Positions 1 to 6,200 of a DNA stretch of 12,809 bases are shown here, piece by piece. How positions within the stretch are numbered: position 1 is the first letter of the stretch; each line of letters begins with the position of its first letter. The position numbers were made by a program, and so were the translations under genes. The notes under the pieces are model-generated. The model was not told the origin of the DNA and made no database searches. It worked only from the letters and a program-made list of their open reading frames with translations. Source of the stretch: an uncultured bacterium (GTDB lineage: Bacteria > Cyanobacteriota > Vampirovibrionia > Gastranaerophilales > Gastranaerophilaceae); assembly GCA_945833895.1 (NCBI GenBank), contig CAMAGQ010000039.1, forward strand, positions 1-12,809. The letters run 5' to 3'.

Positions 1-320
1 CCGGTCATTGTGTTTTGTCCTGTGTACAGCATTGTAACTTTCCACGGTTCTGTACGCATAGTGTGTAATTCAACGAGATTTCTCTGCATATCAATAGTAA
101 TATCAGAATATTTGTTGTAATAATTCAAAAAATAATCCTTTATCACGTGAGATTTATAACCGGTCAATATAATAAAATCGTTAAACCCGTAATATGAATA
201 GATTTTCATAATATGCCACAATATCGGATATCCGCCGATTTCAACCATTGGCTTAGGTTTAATAACGGTTTCTTCGCCTAGCCGTGTACCTAATCCGCCT
301 GCCAGTATTAAAACTTTCAT
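1..320 (-). CDS. rfbF: Glucose-1-phosphate cytidylyltransferase (RfbF type), 3'-truncated by window edge
   Basis: The first 106 residues of a sugar-nucleotide transferase are visible; the rest lies left of the window. The family joins CTP and glucose-1-phosphate to make CDP-glucose, the entry point to CDP-dideoxyhexoses of O-antigen or capsule, in the cytoplasm. The N-terminus starts MKVLILAGGLGTRLGEE, the G-G-x-G-T-R nucleotide-binding loop, followed by KPKPM and EIGGYPILWHIMKIYS, which match RfbF more closely than glucose-1-phosphate thymidylyltransferases. EPWKVTMLYTG near residues 92-102 and the NTMTG that follows also fit RfbF. The ATG at 320 has an AAAGGAG ribosome site six bases upstream, inside the preceding gene. 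It overlaps that gene's stop codon by four bases (ATGA), so the two are translationally coupled. MobA-like or hexose-1-phosphate guanylyltransferase alternatives fit less well. Which CDP-sugar is finally made cannot be told without the downstream genes. Confidence 0.88.
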   Translation of the reverse strand, partial: MKVLILAGGLGTRLGEETVIKPKPMVEIGGYPILWHIMKIYSYYGFNDFIILTGYKSHVIKDYFLNYYNKYSDITIDMQRNLVELHTMRTEPWKVTMLYTGQNTMT

Positions 321-1303
321 CGCTTCTCCTTTCTGAGTTTTAGTTTTAAACCCAAAACTCTAATAACTCTATACGTTTTGACTCCGCTTATTTCTTCTTT
401 TATGCTGAAAATCTCAGAAAGCAGCAACAGAAAATACTTATAAGCAAATTTTGTTTTTAAAAGATATTTGTAATAATAACGACTGAGGATAAAATGATTG
501 TTTTGCCAAGGTTTTTTATACCCGACATAATGGATAATAACAGCCTTATCTGCGATTTTATTGAAATCTTTTGTCAGTCCGAATTTTAACTCCGACACCT
601 GTGCGTTATAAAGGTTATTCAAATATTTGATTTTACCCTGCAAAACGATATTTATAACGTCCTGATCAAGCCAAAGGATTTCTTTTTGATTTTCATAACT
701 CAAATCAAGCAGTTTCTGAGAAATATTATCTTTTCTCCAAAGGTCTGAATTTATTAACAAAACACCCGCATTAACATATTGGGTTAGGTTTAATCTTTGA
801 CAGTTTTCAATCTCGTAAGAATCTCTGACACCCGCGATATAACATTCACTAATATCAGTATTAAATAACTCTCCTAAAGACTTGTTTACGATTACGTCGC
901 AATCAAGATACAGAACTTTGCTTTCTGTTATTATATCGGCAAGCAAAAAACGGTAATATGTAGACAGTGAATTTATATGCGGAATATCAGCCCTCAGAAT
1001 GCAGTTTCTGCGGATAAATTCATCATCAATTTTCACAAACCGCACCGTTGAATTTTCATCTATAATTGATTTTATCCAGCGTTTGTTTTTCTCGGAAATA
1101 TTATTTTCAAGAATTGTTATATTAAATTTTTCCTCCTGCTTTTTGTTTGAGAAGATTGATTTTAATGCGACAGAAAGATGTTGTGCGTACTCATTGCTTG
1201 ATGCAAAACAAAGATTGATGAAATCCGAGTTAAGTACCGCCTTATCTTGTAAACAACTTATATTCAAATGTTCTTTTTTATTATTCATGGAATTTAATTG
1301 CAC
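317..1303 (-). CDS. Glycosyltransferase family 8 (LPS/capsule galactosyl- or glucosyltransferase-like)
   Basis: A retaining sugar transferase of 328 residues, likely transferring a hexose from UDP-sugar onto a lipid-linked or surface glycan at the inner membrane face. Landmarks of GT8 are present in order: the beta-strand start INLCFASSNEY (29-39), the metal-binding D134-x-D136 in YLDCDVIV, YVNAGVLLIN (176-185), LDQDVIN (212-218) and HYVGYKKPW (258-266), the last being the conserved histidine-glycine-lysine end motif. After the catalytic domain comes a short aromatic and basic tail ending ISGVKTYRVIRVLGLKLKL. Similar VLGxKLK-type endings recur, as I recall, on many surface-glycan enzymes and may help membrane or complex association. 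The start is uncertain: GTG at 1303 follows an AAGAAAGTGA stretch, while ATG at 1288 lacks a clear ribosome site. It overlaps the downstream cytidylyltransferase gene by four bases. Acceptor and donor cannot be named from sequence. Confidence 0.9.
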   Translation of the reverse strand: MQLNSMNNKKEHLNISCLQDKAVLNSDFINLCFASSNEYAQHLSVALKSIFSNKKQEEKFNITILENNISEKNKRWIKSIIDENSTVRFVKIDDEFIRRNCILRADIPHINSLSTYYRFLLADIITESKVLYLDCDVIVNKSLGELFNTDISECYIAGVRDSYEIENCQRLNLTQYVNAGVLLINSDLWRKDNISQKLLDLSYENQKEILWLDQDVINIVLQGKIKYLNNLYNAQVSELKFGLTKDFNKIADKAVIIHYVGYKKPWQNNHFILSRYYYKYLLKTKFAYKYFLLLLSEIFSIKEEISGVKTYRVIRVLGLKLKLRKEKR

Positions 1304-1408
1304 TTCACTTTCTTGTTTTGGGATTTATGACCGTCCCTAATTAACAAAGCGTAGCAAAGTAACATTATCCAAACAATTAGCCGTACGGGGAATTTAAAAA
1401 TCTCAAGC

Positions 1409-1490
1409 ATTAACTTTTGTAACAATAAACCGTAAGAATAAGCAATTTTTGTACGAAAAATTTGTTTATATATGAGTAAGGGAAATACAA
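1409..1490 (+). promoter_or_regulatory. Upstream control region, copy 1 of a shared promoter pattern
   Basis: The block ATTAACTTTTGTAAC (starting 1409) and, about 54 bases on, TTTATATATGAGTAAGGGA (1465-1483) recur with similar spacing before the gene at 2832. TATATG (1469-1474) is a plausible -10 element, placing the transcript start near 1481 in the conserved GGGAAAT. TTTTTG (1446-1451) lies 17 bases upstream as a weak -35. The TTAACTTTTGTAAC box would then sit near -65, where an activator might bind. The pattern is seen directly; its promoter role is inference. The wider gap 1304-1514 holds no supported gene. Confidence 0.5.
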
Positions 1491-1514
1491 GGTAAGAAAG
1501 GAAAGGTATTTAGT

Positions 1515-2003
1515 ATGGGTTTAATTTCAAAAGTAGCATCTAGAGTTGTTTCAACAGGAGCATCAGCAGTTGAAAGAGGAGCCGCAGCGGCTAAAAAAGC
1601 AGCAGAAGCAGCAGGAAAAGCAGTAAAAGGAACTCCAAAACCTGCACAAAAAGTGAACATCATTTCTGATGAAATTACAAAAACCCCCGGAGTTTTAAAT
1701 TTAACAACGGGAACAAAAACATTTAAAGATATCGGCGGCGGAATCAGATTAGTTCAACCGGGTGAAAACACAAAATTGGGCAAACTTGGGGTTGAAGAAG
1801 TTATTACTTATCCAAAAGGCTATTTTGCCACTCCTTTCGGTGACAATACAAAACCGTTATTGGTTTTAAAATTTAAAGGTGCGGAAAAGGCAATGCCTCC
1901 TCAAACTCCTGAAGATGTTAAAGCACTTTTGACTTTTGTAAGAGAAATTCAAAAACAAGCAAAAAATCCTATAAATAAATTAAAAGAATTTTTTGCACAA
2001 TAA
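1515..2003 (+). CDS. Conserved-looking hypothetical protein, alanine-rich N-terminus
   Basis: No family recognised. The 162-residue product is basic. Residues 1-40 form an alanine/lysine-rich amphipathic helix with several AAAxxAA steps, followed by a proline-containing hinge (40-46). A likely globular domain spans 47-130, with GGGIRLVQPGE (74-84), YPKGYFATPFGD (99-110) and LLVLKFKGAE (115-124) suggesting beta strands. A helical end follows (PEDVKALLTFVREIQKQ, 132-148). There is no signal peptide and no membrane span. The ATG is preceded by AAGGAAAGG with about nine bases spacing, a good ribosome site. It is probably transcribed alone: its own control region starts near 1409 and a hairpin follows its stop. 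The shared upstream pattern links it to the gene at 2832, and both proteins begin Met-Gly. The alanine-rich helix could bind membranes or a partner, but this is a guess. Confidence 0.8.
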   Translation: MGLISKVASRVVSTGASAVERGAAAAKKAAEAAGKAVKGTPKPAQKVNIISDEITKTPGVLNLTTGTKTFKDIGGGIRLVQPGENTKLGKLGVEEVITYPKGYFATPFGDNTKPLLVLKFKGAEKAMPPQTPEDVKALLTFVREIQKQAKNPINKLKEFFAQ

Positions 2004-2021
2004 GAAACATTTTATAACGGG

Positions 2022-2058
2022 TTCAGGGATTAGGCACGAATTGTACCTAATCCCTGAG
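2022..2058 (+). terminator. Long perfect hairpin after the 1515-2003 gene
   Basis: TCAGGGATTAGG (2023-2034) pairs perfectly with CCTAATCCCTGA (2046-2057), giving a 12-bp stem with an 11-base loop. A G-T wobble can extend it by one pair. The tract after it (GTTCTTTGTG) is only weakly T-rich, so it may act as a weak intrinsic terminator, an mRNA 3'-end stabiliser, or a site that works on either strand. It begins about 20 bases after the stop codon. Confidence 0.55.
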
Positions 2059-2210
2059 TTCTTTGTGATTAAGTGTATTTTTATCACCTATGGTTTTTGT
2101 ATTTTTTGACAACACAAACTAACCGCCTATTTAATAAGCGTACATTTAACACTAAACAAACCCCGAATTCTACATCACACTCAAAAGTTTTGCCAAAAAT
2201 CAGTCAGAAA

Positions 2211-2303
2211 TTAACCTTCTGTAGTCAGCTCTTCCCAGATGCTTGGAATAACAATTAATGCAGTGTAAACGATGAAACCGAATAAAATTAGATTAATTGC
2301 CAT
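2211..2303 (-). CDS. 30-residue single-span membrane protein
   Basis: A very small gene, supported mainly by its ribosome site. AAAGGAGG (2309-2316, read on the minus strand) sits five bases before the ATG at 2303, the best SD in the window. The product begins MAINLILFGFIVYTALIVIP and ends SIWEELTTEG. Residues 3-20 are a hydrophobic helix long enough to cross the membrane, followed by tryptophan at the interface and an acidic tail. The frame closes with TAA at 2211. Upstream on the same strand TTTACT, a 17-base gap and TACATG/TATAAC give a possible promoter near 2323-2350. It lies in an otherwise empty 400-base gap, opposite in direction to both neighbours. No family is recognised. Small single-span proteins often modulate a larger membrane complex or act as toxins, but nothing nearby decides between these. 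Confidence 0.62.
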   Translation of the reverse strand: MAINLILFGFIVYTALIVIPSIWEELTTEG

Positions 2304-2342
2304 GATAACCTCCTTTGGTTATACATGTATTAATCCCATTTT

Positions 2343-2371
2343 TTGAAGTAAAATAACATTATTCGTATATT
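2343..2371 (+). promoter_or_regulatory. Sigma70-like promoter for the zinc-ribbon gene
   Basis: TTGAAG (2343-2348), a 17-base spacer and TATATT (2366-2371) make a good -35/-10 pair, predicting a start near 2378 and a short leader of about 26 bases before the ATG at 2405. The sequence TTTGAAGTA occurs twice, 28 bases apart (2342-2350 and 2370-2378), one copy over the -35 and one at the predicted start, so a regulator could bind both. Confidence 0.5.
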
Positions 2372-2404
2372 TGAAGTAGAAAGTTTACATAAATTAATAA
2401 AAAT

Positions 2405-2695
2405 ATGAATAAAAATCTAATTACAAAACAACTCGTAAATTCACTATTTGCAGGGCTTTGCTGTGCAAGATGCAAGAATAATTTTTCCGAAAATTCTTTC
2501 AAAATTTTGGAAAAAGAAGGTGATATTTTAATCTGTAATCTGGCATGCGAAAAATGCGGAAAAGATTATGGCGAAGTTGTATTTAATCTTAACCGCAAAT
2601 CAGATAAACATTTACCGCTCGAAATTATCGAAGGTCCGCCCCCAATTGATTACGATGATGTTATTGATGCTCACAGGTTTATAAAAGGCTTATAG
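2405..2695 (+). CDS. Small zinc-ribbon-like protein
   Basis: A 96-residue cytoplasmic protein of unknown role. Two Cys-x2-Cys pairs, C20/C23 and C48/C51, are 24 residues apart with strand-like sequence between (SFKILEKEGDILICNLAC). This is the usual layout of a zinc ribbon, so a structural zinc is likely. Extra cysteines at 19 and 44 could be spare ligands. The end, EGPPPIDYDDVIDAHRFIKGL in part, resembles a short D-V-x-D-A/F-H-x-F tail that I recall from other small zinc-ribbon hypotheticals in low-GC bacteria; that memory is not verified. No SD precedes the ATG: the upstream bases are AATTAATAAAAAT. It may be read from a short leader starting near 2378. The downstream gene has its own control region, so this is likely a single-gene transcript. 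A nucleic-acid or protein-binding function is possible but not shown. Confidence 0.75.
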   Translation: MNKNLITKQLVNSLFAGLCCARCKNNFSENSFKILEKEGDILICNLACEKCGKDYGEVVFNLNRKSDKHLPLEIIEGPPPIDYDDVIDAHRFIKGL

Positions 2696-2726
2696 TCTGA
2701 TTTTTCCCTTTTACAAGTTATAAAAT

Positions 2727-2800
2727 ATTAACTTTGTAACGAAAATAACATTCTGTGAAATTCCGTATTTCAAAAAAACTTTATATATGAGTACGGGGAA
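2727..2800 (+). promoter_or_regulatory. Upstream control region, copy 2 of the shared promoter pattern
   Basis: ATTAACTTTGTAACGAAAA (from 2727) and, 51 bases on, TTTATATATGAGTACGGGGA (2780-2799) match the region before the gene at 1515. TATATG (2784-2789) is the likely -10, with the transcript starting near 2796 in GGGAATCACA. No good -35 is seen 17 bases upstream (TTCCGT), which suggests help from an activator at the TTAACTTTGTAAC box or an alternative sigma factor. Confidence 0.5.
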
Positions 2801-2831
2801 TCACATAGTTTAAAAAATGGAGGAAATTAAC

Positions 2832-3221
2832 ATGGGAAACGGACTTAGAACAGACAGTATTGCTACAACAAATTATGTAAAACTTACACCGGAGCAAGCA
2901 GTAGGACTAGAGAAAAGTAATGGGGTTCTAAAAAAGACTCTTCCTGCTGATTGGCTACAAAAGGCAATAGAAAACGGCAGCAACACAACTCAACCTAATG
3001 TTACAAAACCAACAAAGGCACAAAAAAAAGACGTAAATAAATTTATAGAAATATTTAAAAACATGTCACCAAAAGATAAAGCAGCCTGGAACAGATTTAT
3101 GAATAACGACAATATGACCGAAAACGGGAAAAGAATTCTTGATTATTTTAAAAATAACGGAACTCCACAACATATCCGTCCGCAAAGTTCAACCGGCGGT
3201 CATTACGATTTAAAAGTTTAG
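2832..3221 (+). CDS. Hypothetical 129-residue soluble protein
   Basis: No family recognised. The start chosen is ATG 2832, not the in-frame ATG at 2817, because GGAGGA (2819-2824) lies seven bases before 2832 and the 2817 codon overlaps this ribosome site. The product begins MGNGLRTDSIATTNYVKLTP. Its N-terminal part is probably flexible. A linker rich in Asn, Thr and Pro (about 45-60) follows, then a helical domain (KKDVNKFIEIFKNMSPKDKA, then WNRFM and RILDYF), and a glycine/histidine tail ends in HYDLKV. It has no signal peptide or membrane span. Its upstream region nearly matches that of the gene at 1515, and both proteins begin Met-Gly, so the two are probably expressed together. A strong terminator follows the stop by about 20 bases. 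Function is unknown. Confidence 0.78.
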   Translation: MGNGLRTDSIATTNYVKLTPEQAVGLEKSNGVLKKTLPADWLQKAIENGSNTTQPNVTKPTKAQKKDVNKFIEIFKNMSPKDKAAWNRFMNNDNMTENGKRILDYFKNNGTPQHIRPQSSTGGHYDLKV

Positions 3222-3242
3222 AAACAAATCTAAAAATAAAAG

Positions 3243-3267
3243 AACGGACGTTATGTCCGTTTTTTTA
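3243..3267. terminator. Bidirectional intrinsic terminator between convergent genes
   Basis: AACGGAC (3243-3249) and GTCCGTT (3255-3261) form a 7-bp stem around a five-base loop, followed by a run of eight T on the plus strand. On the minus strand the same stem is followed by CTTTTATTTTT. It can therefore end transcripts of both the gene at 2832-3221 and the giant gene ending at 3277. Confidence 0.88.
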
Positions 3268-3276
3268 TTGCCCAAA

Positions 3277-6200
3277 TTAGTTTGCTCTGCTCTGACGATT
3301 ATTAGTTGTTCTTGAAGAAACAGCGTTAACTTTTTGTAATTTCTTTTTGCTGTTAATTCTTGAAATTGTGCCAAATCTGCGAAGTCTTCTGTCTTTTAAG
3401 GTATCTTCTGCTGAACCGTTTTTATCAGAAGTAAGCATAGAACCTACAGATTGCAATGCCCCGCCAACTTGGAGCATATCATCAAGAGTGAATTTTGCAG
3501 ATTTCGCAAACGCATCTTTTGTCGCATTGAAACCTTCTGAAACAACATTACCTGTAGCATCTTTAACACCGTTCATTACTTGATCCATTGAACTGCTAAG
3601 TTCAGAAACTTGTGCTGCTGTTGCTCCGCTGGTTGCTGCTGCTGAAGCCTCTGTTGAAACCTGTTGTGCGGCTGTTGAAACAGCCGCTGCAGAATCTGCC
3701 ATCTGGTTCAGCTGTCCTATCTGTGAAACGTTTTGCCCTGCTGATACACCCGACATAATTGCTGAACCAACTGACATTATTGCTCCTGCGATGTTACCTT
3801 GCTCAGCGAAAATAACTGCTTTTGTTGCGTTTGCTGCCACGTTGGTTAAGTTTGCGGCAAGAGATACCGATTCACCGATGATTGAGGTTGTTGTACCAGT
3901 TGCAACCTGTGCAGTGCCTGCTACAACAAGACTTGTTCCTGATGCAATCAATGCCGCGCCTGTAGCCGCTGTATATGGGTTGGATAACATTGGAGTTCCT
4001 TCTAATATCAATGCGTTTCCGTCAAAAATCTCAAAGTTACCTGCTACGGTTACAGAGTTTCCTATTTTTGAAGTGATAGCACCTGCAATTGATGCAACTC
4101 CTGCGATTTGACTTGTCGTATCTGCTATTTTTAAAATTTTGTCTGATGTTTTGTTTGCATTATTTGCGGTTTTCAAGTTTCTTTTTGCTCTGCTTGTGTA
4201 AATTCCGATTGAACGGTCAAGAGTTTGAACTTGCTTATCTGCTCCAACTTTCAATATCCCAAGTTGAACTGCTGTTTCTGCAATTTCTGAATTCTTTTCG
4301 ATTAATGCTCCTGATTTTGTTTGAATATTTGTTTGAATTTCACCTTGTTTGTCCGCAGTTGTTGAAGCGAATGCTGCGTTTAATTCTTCAATTTCAACTT
4401 TAAGTTCTGCGGTTTCTTCTTGTTTTTTTGCCATTTTCTGGCTTTTTTCTTCAATTTCTCTTTGTTTTTGTTCGATTTGTTTTTGTTCTTGTGCTACTTG
4501 TTTTTTGAATTTTTCATCTTCTTGTTTTGTTGTTTTGTTGATATTTTTGATTTCTTTTGAAATCTTTTTCATATCTTTTTGAGATTTTTGTTGTTCTTTT
4601 TTACCTGAATCAACTTCTTGTTTCAAATTCTTTGATTCTTTTGCGGCAGTGTTTGCATCTTTTTCTGTTACTTCTTTGTCTTTTTCTTTAGAAGTATTTG
4701 ATTTTTTATCGTTTTCTTTTGTCTTTCTGGTTTCGTTTTCGTCATTTTCGTCGATTTTAACTTCAAGAGTGTTTTCATCCGCAGTGTTTTCAACTTTATT
4801 TTCTTGAATTGCTGTTTGTGTTGAATTTTGAACAGAATTTTCAGTTTCTTCAGTTGCTTCCGGAACTTCACTTTCAGAAGTTTCAGAAGTTTCAGAAGTT
4901 TCAGTTGTTGCTGTTGTTTCGTTTGTTTCAGGTTGAACTTCATCAGCAGTTTGCTCAACATTTTGAACATTTGTTTCTTCGTTGTTATTTTCTGTTGAAG
5001 TTTCTTCTTGAGTTGCGTTTGTTTCTTGAGTTTTGTTTTGAGGAATTTCAGTTTCGTTGTTTGTTTCAACTTCTTCGTTAGTTTCAACTGTTTCTGCTTG
5101 TGGTTGAAGGTTTTGTTCTTCGTTCACCGTTTCTTCATTATTAACAGTTAGTGGAGTTGTTTCTTCCTGTTTTTCTACAGAAGAAGTTTGGTCAGGATTT
5201 TCAATACCTGCAGCAAAACCTGTTGCTCTTGTTTGAGATTGAGTTTGAGGTTGAGATTGTAGTTGAGTTTGAGGATGTTCTTCTGCGGTTACGGTGTTAT
5301 TAATAGATTCTGCGATTGGAGAATTTTGAGCAACTTCGTTTGTTGTTTCAGAAGTTTCAGTTCCGTCCATCGGTACGTTTTGAGCAATTACATCTGAAAT
5401 CGGGCTGTTACCTGTTTCGGAAGGTTCTGTAATTTGAGCGTTTTCAGGAGTTTGTTGCGGATTTTCTTCGCTTTTTTCTGCTTCGTTAGTCGCATCATTT
5501 ATATTCAAAACATCAACGTTAAGAACAGATTCTGCTTCTGTCATTGTCGAAATTGCAGAACCAATTGTATTATTTGCAACAGCAGAAGTTGCTTTTCCTG
5601 CTGTACCTGAGGTTACGGAAAGAACGCCTGAAGTTATTTCAAGAGTGCCTTTATCCATAAGTGCCGTACCGATACCAATCATAAACAGACCTTGAGAGAA
5701 GGTGAACGGATTTGCGGTAAGAAGTACGCCGTAATTAAATGTTGCGATACCGTTAAAGTTATCCATAACTCCGAGAGCGTATGTTCCAACACCTGTATCT
5801 ACCGCAACTGATGCGTCATCTTTTGTTTTATCGTTTTGAACTGTTAATTCATTGTTGCTTTTGTTTAATTTGTTTAATGTTTTAATACCCTTTTTAGTAG
5901 CATTATCACCACTTTCAATAGCCTTTTCAAGGTTTGTACTTATATCACCTCTATCTTCGCCAAGGTCTTGGATATTTTGTGCAATTTCAAGTTGTTTACT
6001 TTTGTTTTCTGATTTTTTCGCTTCTTCTGCCGCTTCTTCAGGGTCTGTAACTTCTGTTGAATTATCTTTATTTTTATTTGTTGCAACAATTTCATCGGCA
6101 ACATCAAACGCATTTAATACAGTATTTGCGGCTTGGGCTGATTTTTCAAAATCGCTTTGACCATTTTTAACAACAACTGCATTTTCTTCGGTTGGTTGAG

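Noticed and set aside
2106..2133. TTGACA-N16-TATTTA as a plus-strand promoter
   Set aside because: The pair looks reasonable but would give a leader of about 265 bases crossing the mini-gene, while a better placed promoter exists at 2343-2371.
2073..2258. 61-codon plus-strand frame
   Set aside because: No ribosome site, unusual composition, and it overlaps the better supported 30-residue gene on the other strand.
2817..2831. ATG 2817 as start of the 129-residue protein
   Set aside because: This ATG overlaps the GGAGGA ribosome site that serves ATG 2832, and it has none of its own.
4668..5087. 139-codon minus-strand frame rich in Lys, Leu and Thr
   Set aside because: It is a frame-shifted reading of the acidic linker of the giant protein, has a meaningless composition and no ribosome site.
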